Source: Pseudomonas sp. TH15 (GTDB lineage: Bacteria; Pseudomonadota; Gammaproteobacteria; Pseudomonadales; Pseudomonadaceae). Taken from it: a stretch of DNA of 64,000 nt. Position 1 is the stretch's first letter; the number at the start of each line of letters is the position of its first letter. Below are positions 11,401-18,660 of the stretch, one piece after another. Under the pieces are notes generated by a model, which was given only the letters and a program-made list of their open reading frames with translations, had not been told where the DNA came from and ran no database searches. The stretch covers positions 2,718,001 to 2,782,000 of the forward strand of contig NZ_JAEKEL010000001.1 of NCBI RefSeq assembly GCF_016651105.1. Reading direction: 5' to 3'. Both the position numbers and the translations under genes were made by a program.

Positions 11401-11610
11401 GGTACCGGCGCGTCAGTCGTGACCAGCATCGACGTCAGCGCGATGGCCGGCGCTACGCCGAACCAGACCATCGACCTCGCCGGCGTCAACCTTGCCAGCC
11501 ACTACGGCGTAACGCCTGGGGCGGGCGGGATGATCGCCAGCGGGCACGACACGGCGACGATCATCAGCGGGATGTTGAATGATCATTCGTTGAAGGTGGA
11601 TACGGTTTGA
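5872..11610 (+). CDS. LapA/MapA-type adhesin, C-terminal part after the frameshift (repeats, vWA, RTX)
   Basis: Continuation of the adhesin in the -1 frame, in frame with codons from about 5832. It holds further 246-residue T1SS-143/VCBS-like repeats to ~8400, then variant repeats to ~9160. A von Willebrand factor A domain (9181 to ~9750) has an intact MIDAS motif DISGS (9208-9222). Another VCBS-like region follows, then two blocks of RTX nonapeptides (GGxGNDxLx; 10855-10990 and 11125-11262), and a C-terminal type I secretion region (DTFQWLKGNSGHDTITDF onward). Repaired, the whole protein would be about 2,620 residues: an exported, Ca-binding, biofilm-type adhesin held at the surface until LapG-type cleavage. 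This piece has no credible own start. Confidence 0.88.
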   Translation: MTQNGTFTITALDGVTTLTVGGIAVVTNGVAAGFPQSVTTPLGSTLTITGFNATTGVVSYSYTLVDNEAHPTANGANNLPEQFAVTVVDDNGTTANATLDVNIIDDLPKAVNDSNVSTASETNLILTGNVLTNDVQGADRVPTGPVTAGTFTGTYGTLVLNANGTYTYTLNTNDADFKNLHGGGNGTETFAYTITDSDGDTSTANLVLQIHNNDDPVVISGLDVNGGELTVYEKNLSDGSAPDSAALTQNGTFTITALDGVTTLTIGGIAVVTNGVAAGFPQSVTTPLGSTLTITGFNATTGVVSYSYTLVDNEAHPTANGANNLPEQFAVTVVDDNGTTANATLDVNIIDDLPKAVNDSNTGTASETNLILTGNVLTNDVQGADRVPSGPVTAGTFTGTYGTLVLNANGTYTYTLNTSDADFKNLHGGGNGTETFAYTITDSDGDTSTANLVLQIHNNDDPVVISGLDVNGGELTVYEKNLSDGSAPDSAALTQNGTFTITALDGVTTLTVGGIAVVTNGVAAGFPQSVTTPLGSTLTITGFNATTGVVSYSYTLVDNEAHPSANGANNLPEQFAVTVVDDNGTTANATLDVNIIDDLPKAVNDSNVGTASETNLILTGNVLTNDVQGADRVPTGPVTAGTFTGTYGTLVLNANGTYTYTLNTNDTDFKNLHGNGNGTETFTYTITDSDGDTSTANLVLNIHNNDDPVILNGLDVNGGELTVYEKNLSDGTSPNPTALTQSGTFTVTALDGLQTLTVGGIAVVTNGVAAGFPQSVTTPLGSTLTITGYNASTGVVSYSYTLVDNEAHPTGNGANSLTENFNVVATDGDGSTASGQINVNIIDDLPTAKADTGSVTEGGTVNISVLGNDVTGADGAAAGGAVVGVRAGSNTATSAIGGLNSNINGNFGYLTLDALGNAVYHSNPNSVSPPGATDTFTYTIRDGDGDESTTTITVNVADSKLVASVDQDVTVYEKALDLTKDGQDLAPGTVTGSDPTNTGETATGTLVGAVTGGSGAITYTLVGSATGTYGQIQLNADGTYTYTLTSAPKTTPNANDGANTLSESFTYKATDALGNSTTSTIVVNIVDDVPKAVASDRSVAAVEIDSNILIVLDISGSMADASGVPGLSRLDLAKQAISALLDKYDDLGDVKVQLVTFSSSATDRTSVWVDVATAKALLAGLNAGGGTNYDAAVATMYNAFNTSGKLTGAQNVGYFFSDGKPTNGQDIGTSDEATLKAFLDANNIKNYAIGLGSGVSNANLDPLAYDGISHTNTNAVVVTDLNQLNSVLSGTVEGAPVTGSLLGEGGTFGADGGFIKSIVVDGTTYTYDPKALSGQGSLTATGGVNHGTFNTVNNTLSIATNNSGTLVINLDTGDYTYTSQKTTAVVITENIGFTLSDNDGDLASSTLTVKVIPNAPPVAADDHVITNVLSSNIVVPGELLLANDTDPNGDTLNASPTTFNTGWAAKGADFTGTGAITFNGTGNTAANQSLADVRNSFAANTAAMTAMLVVSGYLGAVNTANANDEDLITVKLKQGETLNLDHNLAAGHITMEYSLNGGAFVAIADGGTITASADGTYQIHITNITNTSGSNPTAAENYQLTMTVNYAGAHDITPDYHGTYTANDNHGGSDTANVTITYQDGHTLTGTSGDDVLVAGTGDNILNGGDGNDVLTAGSGNNELHGGAGNDLLYSGPGNDLLDGGTGIDTASYAHATAGVTVNLSLLGAQNTIGAGTDTLTGIENLVGSNFNDTLTGDNNNNVINGGLGNDILNGGGGDDLLIGGMGNNTMTGGPGADTFQWLKGNSGHDTITDFTPGTDKLDLSQLLQGENGTTASLDDYLHFTVTGTGASVVTSIDVSAMAGATPNQTIDLAGVNLASHYGVTPGAGGMIASGHDTATIISGMLNDHSLKVDTV

Positions 11611-11624
11611 TCGAGGGCTGAGAC

Positions 11625-11669
11625 GACAAGACCGCCGCCCTGATGAAACAGGACGGCGGTCTTGTCTTT
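11625..11669 (+). terminator. Rho-independent terminator after the adhesin
   Basis: GACAAGACCGCCGCCCTG, a short ATGAAA loop, then the complementary arm ending CTTGTC followed by TTT. An ~18-bp GC-rich stem starts 14 bp after the adhesin stop and can also serve the converging gene whose stop is at 11692. Confidence 0.85.
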
Positions 11670-11691
11670 CTGACGGCATGCTCTTCAGGCG

Positions 11692-13626
11692 CTATAAGTC
11701 GAGTAACTGCAGTTCCAGATTGTCCACCTGATAATCGTTGCCGACCCCCGAATCGACATGACTGACAATAGCCAGAGTCATCTCGCTGGCGCTGGCGACG
11801 AAGTTGCCTGACAAGTTTGTCCAGACCAGGTTTCTGAGGGTTATCGGCCCGGTAATGGCAACGCCTCCGGCGCTCAGCGACAGCGACGGTGCAGCATAGT
11901 CACCGCGAAAACGGAAGCAGTTGATCGTCAACGAATATCGGCCACCGGGCTTCAGATTGGCGAATTGTTTCTGCAGCACAACGCCCGCCGAGTTGTCGCT
12001 GTAGGTGTAATTTTGCGCCCTGTAGTTGCCTTGCTCGAACACGATGGTCCAGTCATTCGGACGCGTTGCTGGACCCCGACGCCAGCCATTCCAGTCATAT
12101 AGGTCAAAATTTGTCAGGTCGTGCTCCAGCGGCGGCTCGGTCGCCTTGCCGATCCGCAGTTCCAGCAAAGGTGATTGCACTGACGCGCGGCCGGGGTTGA
12201 TCACCTTGTAGTGCACCGTCAGAGGATTGCCGGCGAAAGGTGCGATGTAACGGCTGCCTGCATCAAAGGTCAGGGGCAGGTTGGGGTCAGTAATGGTGCG
12301 CCCGAAAATATAGCGAAGCGTGACCCCGAGTGGATCGACGACCTGCCAGAACAGTTGCACCGACGCACCGGCTTTCAAGGCCCAGTAATCGGGAATGAAC
12401 ACCTTCGCCATGCTGGTGTTGGCGGGTAGCTCGTTCTCCACGACTTGCTCGATGAACGGCGGGCGTAGCGTGAAGGCGCCGCCCTGGATGGTGATATTGG
12501 TCGGTTTGGACAGTTGCGGCGCGCCAGTGCCTCCTTTGCTGAGGGTGTAAGTCAGGCGCAGAGAGCCCCGGATCAGCGCCAGCACGCGTTCATTTTCAAC
12601 TTCAAAATAAATCACGCTGCTCATCCCGTCCAAGGACTGGGTGTACGTGAACGTGACCGCTTCGCCCGTTTCCGTGAGGCCCTGCAGAGTCAGTTGCAAC
12701 TGGTCATTCTTTGCATAGTTGCTGAGGAAAATCACCACTCGCGCCGGCCCACCAAGGAGCAGGTCATGATTGAGTATGTTGCCCGGTGCCCTTTCGACGG
12801 CGGGGGCTGGCAGCAATGTGATTCCCGGTTTGCTTTGCAGGAGCAGTGCGTCCGACCAGCCGCTCTGATTATGAACCCTGTCGGTCAACTGATAGCGCAC
12901 CACCAGCGAATCGGTTGGTGGCAGTGTGGCGAGCAATTTGGGTGTCAGTTCAAAAATAATGGCGGCCGCTGCATTGGTGACGGTGAATACCAGCGTCAGT
13001 GGTCCGAACGCGAGTGTCACGACATCCTCCAGAGCCTGATGCAAATAGGGTTCTATGGTCACGCGCATGCCGTTATCGATCACGCTTTGGTCAATGATCG
13101 TTTCCGAGGCGATAGGCAGCGGCAAGCCCTGGTTGAATGGCTTGCCACCGTCGATGTCCGGTTTGCCCGGCGGAAAACTTTTGTAGAACAGCAAATAGGG
13201 CGTTGAGCTTTCGGCGTTACCGCTGATGCGCTTCACAGTGATAGACAGCGGCTGGTTTCCCGGATGCGGATACCTCGAACTCATGTCACTGGCGCAGATA
13301 TGGAAAGGCACATCTCGGGGCGCGCCGTCGGCATCGAAATTTTCAATGGTTACAGGAAACGAGGCCACGGGGACAAAGACATCGCCGAGAAAAACATCGA
13401 TATGGTCACCGACAGCCATCTGCTGATAGCTGAGGATGTACACCAGCAAGCCCTGAACATCGCTGTGTACCATGCTGTAGTTGACTCCCAGCGCACCATC
13501 GCTCAGCGGTTTGTAACCGATGACATACGGCGGTGGTACGGCAAGCACGCCAATGTTGCCGGACGGCGGTGGAAAGATGACGACCTGTTCTTCTGAAGCG
13601 CTAGCGCTGCTGGTGGTCTGGCTCAT
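11692..13626 (-). CDS. Hypothetical large Ig-like/beta-rich protein, paralogue A (lux-box-like promoter)
   Basis: No function recognised. The ~644-residue product is paralogous to the 14138-16804 protein. Both open with FPP...GIGVL/GNIGVL, then PP...KP..DGALG, then a ~200-residue conserved N-terminal domain containing DGGKPFNQGL and VASETxxDQSVI, then Ig-like repeats (SKPTNITIQGG type). The last ~130 residues resemble a jelly-roll carbohydrate-binding fold, with alternating strands and the ending NDYQVDNLELQL. No signal peptide or membrane segment is visible. The ATG at 13626 is preferred over the longer frame (13707) because it aligns with the paralogue and places the lux-box-like site 88 bp upstream, against 85 bp in the paralogue. 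From 13707 the box would almost touch the start codon. Confidence 0.8.
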   Translation of the reverse strand: MSQTTSSASASEEQVVIFPPPSGNIGVLAVPPPYVIGYKPLSDGALGVNYSMVHSDVQGLLVYILSYQQMAVGDHIDVFLGDVFVPVASFPVTIENFDADGAPRDVPFHICASDMSSRYPHPGNQPLSITVKRISGNAESSTPYLLFYKSFPPGKPDIDGGKPFNQGLPLPIASETIIDQSVIDNGMRVTIEPYLHQALEDVVTLAFGPLTLVFTVTNAAAAIIFELTPKLLATLPPTDSLVVRYQLTDRVHNQSGWSDALLLQSKPGITLLPAPAVERAPGNILNHDLLLGGPARVVIFLSNYAKNDQLQLTLQGLTETGEAVTFTYTQSLDGMSSVIYFEVENERVLALIRGSLRLTYTLSKGGTGAPQLSKPTNITIQGGAFTLRPPFIEQVVENELPANTSMAKVFIPDYWALKAGASVQLFWQVVDPLGVTLRYIFGRTITDPNLPLTFDAGSRYIAPFAGNPLTVHYKVINPGRASVQSPLLELRIGKATEPPLEHDLTNFDLYDWNGWRRGPATRPNDWTIVFEQGNYRAQNYTYSDNSAGVVLQKQFANLKPGGRYSLTINCFRFRGDYAAPSLSLSAGGVAITGPITLRNLVWTNLSGNFVASASEMTLAIVSHVDSGVGNDYQVDNLELQLLDL

Positions 13627-13684
13627 GAGCAATAACCCATCGTCGGGGAGGCGGATGCCCTGGCGGGCGACATTGATTTCCTCG

Positions 13685-13729
13685 ATTAGAACCGCACTGA
13701 CCGACACCGCCTACTGTCAGATCTGACAG
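13685..13729 (-). promoter_or_regulatory. Lux-box-like palindrome plus -10 element for paralogue A
   Basis: 13714-13729 is the perfect 16-bp palindrome CTGTCAGATCTGACAG, which fits the CT-N12-AG pattern of LuxR-family operators. A TCTAAT -10-like hexamer (complement of 13685-13690) lies 23 bp downstream on the minus strand, so the box centres 34 bp from the -10 centre, as for LuxR-activated promoters. The same arrangement with the same spacing occurs at 16860-16904. Confidence 0.7.
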
Positions 13730-13810
13730 GTGCGCTAACGTTTAAGACCAATGGTCAGCCTGAGGCCGGCGGGTGGGTACGGTTGTGGATTCCTGAACTG
13801 AAACCGTCCG

Positions 13811-13897
13811 CTGCAGGAGCTGCCGAAGGCTGCGATCCCTTGATCTTGTCTTTTAAAAGAAACATCAAAAGATCGCAGCCTTCGGCAGCTCCTACAG
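13811..13897. repeat. REP-like inverted pair, GTAGGAGCTGCCG family
   Basis: CTGCAGGAGCTGCCGAAGGC on the left and its complement ending CTCCTACAG on the right, around a short centre containing TGATCTTGTC. It lies in the gap 13627-14137, which otherwise shows only the promoter and a ~45-bp repeat. Confidence 0.85.
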
Positions 13898-13994
13898 GGT
13901 GTGTTTTTTAGTCGGCAATTGGTCTCCCACGCACAGCCGCCATGACATCAATCGCAGACAGATCGTCTTCGATGAGCTTTGGAGCACTGGTGCG

Positions 13995-14040
13995 CACAAG
14001 CCGGCGGACTCTGGCGTAGCTATATCCAGAGGCGCAGGGG
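13995..14040 (-). repeat. ~45-bp repeat, copy 1 (also at 17374-17419)
   Basis: The core GACTCTGGCGTAGCT with flanks ACAAGCCGGCGG and AGGCG closely matches 17374-17419. Each copy lies on the 5' side, read along the minus strand, of a lux-box-like promoter unit, which supports tandem duplication of a promoter-gene unit. The open frame running through it (13908-14147) begins only with TTG and has no ribosome site, so it is not called a gene. Confidence 0.6.
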
Positions 14041-14137
14041 TTTGTAGTCTGCCAGTCACGTCCGCAAGTTGATTGAATACATTGGTTGTTCAGGGAGTTA
14101 AAAAAAGTGGGTGGCTCCGCACTCTTTTCTGAACTGT

Positions 14138-16804
14138 CTAGTTCCAAAAAACTATATTGTCGACCCAGATCCCACCATCAGCCTCGGGACCTACCTGTAT
14201 CAATATATAAGATGCTTCTTTCCCCGGTTGTGCTGTGTATGAAACTATGTGGACATTTGGATGTGCCGTTATCGGGATGGCGGTGATTTGTAAATTTGAA
14301 TTATTTTTGTTGCAAAAAAATACTGTTGTGCCGATTGTGTTTACAACAGAAAGCTCAATGCTGGCGTTTCTTGCTTCTCCGTTAAATTCCAATCTGAAAA
14401 TGGCCCCATGGTCTGCGAGTAGTGTTCTGTTTCCGAACCTCGGTGTGTATTGGCCGTTAGTTTGTAGTGTTTGCACGTTATAAGTCGACCCAGGGCTATC
14501 GGCGAGCACGCGAACGGTCAGGCCGCTGTTAAGCTTGACTGGGATATTTTGTCTAAAGGTCTGCACGGGAACTGTTTCAAAATTTTCGGATCCCGACACC
14601 AGGTTTGGCTTTTTAAAATTAAGTTTCAAGGTTGGGAGGTGGGTCGACTTGAGAAGGTCTGCTTCGCCATTGAATGCAACGCTTGCGTCTACAGAGAAAA
14701 GACTATCGTTTTTCAGTAGGGTCAATTGACTTCGCGGCAGAGTGATATTCGTAAAGCCGTTAGCAACTTCTGTTGCGGTGAGCAGGTGTGAGGTTAGAAG
14801 AGTGATGGTGTGACTTGCGCCGCTCTCCAGGATCCCTGAGCATTTCAACCACACTCTTTGTCCCAAATGAGCACCTGGCAAGGGTGCCAGTCGTATTCCA
14901 GCATCTCCGGTGAAATTGCCTAAATTGAAATTGAGGTTGTCCGGCGCTTGAATAACCTTTGGCATGGGCAATCTGGAGTCATTGTCCTTTATCCGCAATA
15001 CAGTCAAGTTCAACCCGGACGACGTGCCAATCACCGCATTGTTACGATTTAAACGCCACGTAAGCTCAAGATCCCTGCCATGCCGAGCCGCCAGAAAAGC
15101 AGCTGTCAGTACGGTGTCGATGCGCTTGCTGCCACCAAACTTCAGCAAAGGAAATGGTGCCGACCCGGCCGGCGGATTGATCTCCACCAGTTGCGCCTCG
15201 TCCCCCGCCAGTGCAAGTAAATATTCAATCCGCAGCGTCAGCCCATTCACATAGGCCAGCACATCGATCGGACTGACTGCCGGCGGCAGCAGTAACGGTG
15301 GCAACAACTCGATCTTTGTCTCTTCACCAATCTTCGACTGCAGCAACTCGGACTGCACTTGGACCTCACCCGGGTTGGCGATGGTGTTCTGTAGCGTCAG
15401 TGGGGTGTTGGCATAGGGCGCGATATAGTTGGCGTCGACGTGAAAGGTGATGGGCAGCGTTGTGTCAGTGACGATCTGACGGAAAACGAACAGCGCCACA
15501 ATCCCTTGCCGATCGGTGGTTTGCCAGCGCAGTTCGACCGTGGCACCTTTTTTCAGCGGCCAGTAAGCGGCCACGCGTACGGTGGCTTGCGCAGTGTCGA
15601 CCGGCAATTTGCCGTCCACCAACGGTTCCAGAATCGGTAAACCCAGAAGCTGCGAAGTGCCGCTGATGGTCGCATCCGCCGGTTTTGACTGTTGCGGCTT
15701 GCCGGTCCTGATCAGCTGATAGTGCGCATGCAGCGCCCCGCCAATCAGGTTGCGCACATGTTCGTTATCGAGCGTGAATTTTACTGACCTGCTGGTGACT
15801 GCCAGCGTCTGGCTTTTGAGTTCGGTAACCGGATCCCCACCCCGGGTGAGCCCTTCCAGGGTCAGCTCTATCACATCGTCTTTGGCGAACACCCCGGTGA
15901 CCAGGATGTCCAGCGGGCGGCCCGCCAGCGCGTTGTGATCAATCACGTTGTCGATATCGGCCTGGTCGAAAATCGGCGCGTTCAGCAACGCCACGCCAGG
16001 TTTGAACGCAAGGTTGAGTGAATCCGACCAGCCGCTGGCGTTTTCCACCCGATCAAACACTTCCCAGCGCACCACCAGGCTGTTGGTCGGTGCAAGGCTG
16101 GCGAGTTGCTGCGGGGTCAGTTCGAAGATCACGTCACCCAGTGCCGTGACGATAATCTCAAACAGCAATGAGCCGAAGGCCAGCACCACCACATCCCCGA
16201 TGGACTGATTGAAGTATTGCGCGACGGTCACCGTCATGCCTTCGGCAATGACCGACTGATCGACCACGGTCTCTGAGGCGACGGGCAGCTTGAGACCCTG
16301 ATTGAATGGCTTGCCACCATCTGTGTCGGCCTCGCCCGGCGCCGGATATTTGTAAAACAACGGTGCGCGCGGTGACGACTCGCCGGGGTTGCCGCTCACG
16401 CGCTGAACCACGAACCAGAGCAGCTTGTTCTCGTTCTTCAGTGGCGCAAAACGGGCTTCCATGTTCTGGGCCGAAATGTAGAAGGGAATGTTTTTCGCCA
16501 GCCCTTGGTCATCGAAATGTGCATCGGTGACCGATAACTCGGCCACCGGTACTCTGTCGGTGTCGATGAACACTCGGAGGCTGTCGCCGACGGCCATATT
16601 CAGGTAGGCCAGGATGTAGACGAGCAGCCCTTTCCGGTCGCCGTACACCATGTTGATGTTGATCCCCAGCGCGCCGTCTGCCTGTGGTTTGAAGTTGACC
16701 GGGAAGGGCGGGGAGACCGATAGAACGCCAATGCCGCGGCCTGGCGGGAAGACCAGAATTTGTTGATGGGCGGCTGAACTGGTGCTGCTTATGGGGCTGT
16801 TCAT
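14138..16804 (-). CDS. Hypothetical large Ig-like/beta-rich protein, paralogue B
   Basis: An 888-residue protein of unknown function, paralogous to 11692-13626 over the N-terminal domain (LVFPPGRGIGVLSVSPPF, then KPQADGALGI and GGKPFNQGLKLPVASETV) and longer by further Ig-like repeats. No signal peptide or membrane helices are seen; export, if any, is unexplained. The ATG at 16804 follows TTAGGTGA. The lux-box-like site is 85 bp upstream. The last ~280 residues (about 14138-15000) are encoded by visibly AT-richer DNA than the rest and end in a beta-rich domain (GGIWVDNIVFWN), suggesting that a C-terminal module was swapped in. A surface, adhesive or effector-type role is possible but unsupported. 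Confidence 0.82.
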   Translation of the reverse strand: MNSPISSTSSAAHQQILVFPPGRGIGVLSVSPPFPVNFKPQADGALGININMVYGDRKGLLVYILAYLNMAVGDSLRVFIDTDRVPVAELSVTDAHFDDQGLAKNIPFYISAQNMEARFAPLKNENKLLWFVVQRVSGNPGESSPRAPLFYKYPAPGEADTDGGKPFNQGLKLPVASETVVDQSVIAEGMTVTVAQYFNQSIGDVVVLAFGSLLFEIIVTALGDVIFELTPQQLASLAPTNSLVVRWEVFDRVENASGWSDSLNLAFKPGVALLNAPIFDQADIDNVIDHNALAGRPLDILVTGVFAKDDVIELTLEGLTRGGDPVTELKSQTLAVTSRSVKFTLDNEHVRNLIGGALHAHYQLIRTGKPQQSKPADATISGTSQLLGLPILEPLVDGKLPVDTAQATVRVAAYWPLKKGATVELRWQTTDRQGIVALFVFRQIVTDTTLPITFHVDANYIAPYANTPLTLQNTIANPGEVQVQSELLQSKIGEETKIELLPPLLLPPAVSPIDVLAYVNGLTLRIEYLLALAGDEAQLVEINPPAGSAPFPLLKFGGSKRIDTVLTAAFLAARHGRDLELTWRLNRNNAVIGTSSGLNLTVLRIKDNDSRLPMPKVIQAPDNLNFNLGNFTGDAGIRLAPLPGAHLGQRVWLKCSGILESGASHTITLLTSHLLTATEVANGFTNITLPRSQLTLLKNDSLFSVDASVAFNGEADLLKSTHLPTLKLNFKKPNLVSGSENFETVPVQTFRQNIPVKLNSGLTVRVLADSPGSTYNVQTLQTNGQYTPRFGNRTLLADHGAIFRLEFNGEARNASIELSVVNTIGTTVFFCNKNNSNLQITAIPITAHPNVHIVSYTAQPGKEASYILIQVGPEADGGIWVDNIVFWN

Positions 16805-16859
16805 CTAAGTATCACCTAAGGAGGCACCTTTGGAATGAACGGCGGCACCAATAAGGCGG

Positions 16860-16904
16860 ATTAGATCCCCGGTCGAGGACATTGCCTACTGTCATATCTG
16901 ACAG
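16860..16904 (-). promoter_or_regulatory. Lux-box-like palindrome plus -10 element for paralogue B
   Basis: 16889-16904 reads CTGTCATATCTGACAG, the near-palindromic twin of the site at 13714-13729. The -10-like TCTAAT (complement of 16860-16865) is again exactly 23 bp away. Sequence just outside the box (16905 onward) also resembles that at 13730 onward, so the whole promoter is duplicated. Confidence 0.7.
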
Positions 16905-16909
16905 GTACA

Positions 16910-17374
16910 TCAGGGTTTCAGATTAACGGTGGATAAACGCAGCAACACCCTTAACTGCTTCCCCATTAACCGAGCATGATCAACTGGGCGATCCCAGCAG
17001 CGTCTGGTGCTGCGAAGCCCACGGCAGGCCGGGCCGCTGTAGTGGTCGAGCGCGGATCGACGGTTTCGTGGGATTTTTTGAAGCGTAATAAAAGGGGCCG
17101 GTGAGGCGTTTGTGCCCAACGCGGTGACATCCAGAAAGTTGTTGGCGTCGGCCTCGACGATCTTTGGCGGAATCAATGCAGTTACCGGCAATACCAGAAT
17201 GTTCAAGCGCAGTGCGGTTGACGGGGTAGGTATGCCATCGCGGATGAGGGTGTAAATCACGCTGATGGTCTTGCCCGGACTGTAGGCCAGAACCGAACGA
17301 GGTACGGCGCTTTCCAGTCCGGCACTGACCGCGCGTGGCGGGCTGGTATAGGAGCCGGCAGCCGTTGGGAAAAC
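16910..17374 (-). pseudogene. Relic of a third Ig-like paralogue
   Basis: An open frame without an upstream start; a stop codon lies at 17375-17377. It reads like one Ig-like repeat of this family: YSPGKTISVIYTLIRDG, then PSTALRLNILVLP, then KIVEADANNFLDVTALG. Paralogue B has a comparable segment (SSGLNLTVL, then PMPKVIQAPDNLNF). After ITLQKIPRN the frame no longer looks like the family, so another decay point is likely. Best read as a degraded fragment left after recombination. It occupies most of the otherwise gene-free gap 16805-17474. Confidence 0.55.
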
Positions 17375-17419
17375 TTACAAGCCCGCGGATTCTGGCGTAG
17401 CTGTAGGCAAAGGCGTAAG
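17374..17419 (-). repeat. ~45-bp repeat, copy 2
   Basis: Shares GATTCTGGCGTAGCT with the copy at 13995-14040, with mostly matching flanks (ACAAGCCCGCGG and AAGGCG). It marks the far edge of the duplicated region, 55 bp from the stop of the YbaN-like gene. Confidence 0.6.
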
Positions 17420-17474
17420 GATGTGGAGCTTGAAAGACGTGTCTGGCGGTGTTTTTTAACCCGTTCAAGGGGGA

Positions 17475-17870
17475 TCAGAATTTGCGCAAAGTCTTCTGCC
17501 GCAGGATGTAAACCGTCACCAGTAACGCACTGGTCAACATAAACCCCCGCGCCCAAGGCAGCGGCACCAGGTAGCAGGAGAACAGAATGCTCGCCCACAT
17601 CAAGCCGATGGCGTAGACCTTGCCCTTGAGCGGGATGCCGTTGCCGTCCAGGTAGTCGCGAATCCACGGCCCAAGGCGCGGATGCTCGACCAGCCATTGG
17701 TAGAAACGCGGCGAACTGCGGGCGAAACAGGCGGCCGCCAGCAGCAGGAAAGGCGTGGTGGGCAATACCGGCAGGAAAATCCCGATCACCCCCAACGCTA
17801 CGCTCAGCCAGCCGATGGCCAGCAGCACGTAGCGCAACACCAGGGAGCGGTTGCCTATGGGGTGGTCCAT
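17475..17870 (-). CDS. YbaN-family (DUF454) inner-membrane protein
   Basis: A 131-residue membrane protein of unknown biochemical role. Family features are RYVLLAIGWLSVALGVIGIFLPVLPTTPFLLLAAACFA-type hydrophobic segments with the LPTTPF turn, and RFYQWLVEHPRLGPW after the first helix pair. Four predicted transmembrane stretches are visible. The ATG at 17870 is preferred over the TTG at 17876; an AAGG ribosome site overlaps the stop of the upstream gene. Only ~10 bp separate it from the YecA-like gene, so the two are probably one transcript. Confidence 0.88.
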   Translation of the reverse strand: MDHPIGNRSLVLRYVLLAIGWLSVALGVIGIFLPVLPTTPFLLLAAACFARSSPRFYQWLVEHPRLGPWIRDYLDGNGIPLKGKVYAIGLMWASILFSCYLVPLPWARGFMLTSALLVTVYILRQKTLRKF

Positions 17871-17880
17871 AGGCAAAACC

Positions 17881-18468
17881 TTAGTGGTGACGTGGCTTGA
17901 GGATCGCCGGTTTTTCGTCGGGTGCCTGGCACAGCAAGTAGAGCGCGGTCAGGGCTTCCGGGATCTGCACGATCATATCGTCCATCAGGTTGGCGTCCTT
18001 GGCGATGTCTTCGAACTCAGGCTGTTCGTCGAACAGACCGGAACCGACCATGATCGGCAGCAGCATTTCGCTGACTTCGTCTTCGGCGGTTTCGAACCAG
18101 GCGGCTTCGCGCAGGAACACGCCTTCCATGAAACCGATGCACCAGCCGCGCAAGTCGGAATCATCCGGCTCTTCACCCAGGTCCAGGTCGCACGGCAGCT
18201 CGAACTCTTCGTCGGACGCCAGTTGGCGAGCGATGTGAGCCTTGAGGGCCAGCAGGGTGGATTCGATCGCTTCACGCTCGGTGTCGTCGGCGTAGTGCGG
18301 CTCTTCAGCGAAGAGTGCGTCGATCCATTCACGGTCGGGAACGCTTTCGGAACAGATCGACAGCGCAGTGAGGTAGCCGTGGGCGGCCACGTAGTCCAGC
18401 GCCTCGTCATGCAGTTCATCAGCGTCGAGGAAGACTTGCAGGCGGGTTAGTTGCTCAGCGAAGGACAT
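17881..18468 (-). CDS. YecA/UPF0149-family protein
   Basis: A soluble, acidic 195-residue protein. Family signatures include the early LDAxxLHDEALDYVAAHGYLT region and CIGFMEGVF near the middle. It resembles the YecA/YgfB group, whose precise function is unsettled. It lacks the C-terminal SEC-C zinc motif found in some YecA proteins; the end is CQAPDEKPAILKPRHH. The ATG at 18468 follows AAGGTAG. First gene of a two-gene unit with the YbaN-like gene. Confidence 0.88.
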   Translation of the reverse strand: MSFAEQLTRLQVFLDADELHDEALDYVAAHGYLTALSICSESVPDREWIDALFAEEPHYADDTEREAIESTLLALKAHIARQLASDEEFELPCDLDLGEEPDDSDLRGWCIGFMEGVFLREAAWFETAEDEVSEMLLPIMVGSGLFDEQPEFEDIAKDANLMDDMIVQIPEALTALYLLCQAPDEKPAILKPRHH

Positions 18469-18570
18469 TAAAAGCTACCTTGGGGAATTAAACAGATGCG
18501 GGAATTCTAGGCCTTCTTGAGCACTCAGGCCAGCCGCGCGGCATATTTGCAGCCCATGTACGCCACCATT

Positions 18571-18660
18571 CCCTGTAGGAGCTGCCGAAGGCTGCGATCT
18601 TTTGATCTTGTCTTTAAAAGCAAAATCAAAAGATCGCAGCCTTCGGCAGCTCCTACAGGG
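18571..18660. repeat. REP-like inverted pair, GTAGGAGCTGCCG family
   Basis: CCTGTAGGAGCTGCCGAAGG and its near-perfect complement ending CTCCTACAGG, with TTGATCTTGTC in the centre. It sits in the 395-bp divergent gap before recQ. The rest of that gap holds a TATACT -10-like element at 18720-18725. Confidence 0.88.

Noticed and set aside
13627..13707. 27-codon N-terminal extension of paralogue A
   Set aside because: Would put the start codon almost against the lux-box-like site and lacks alignment with paralogue B.
13908..14147. 79-codon minus-strand frame after paralogue B
   Set aside because: TTG start inside the preceding gene, no ribosome site, and it runs through the duplicated 45-bp segment.
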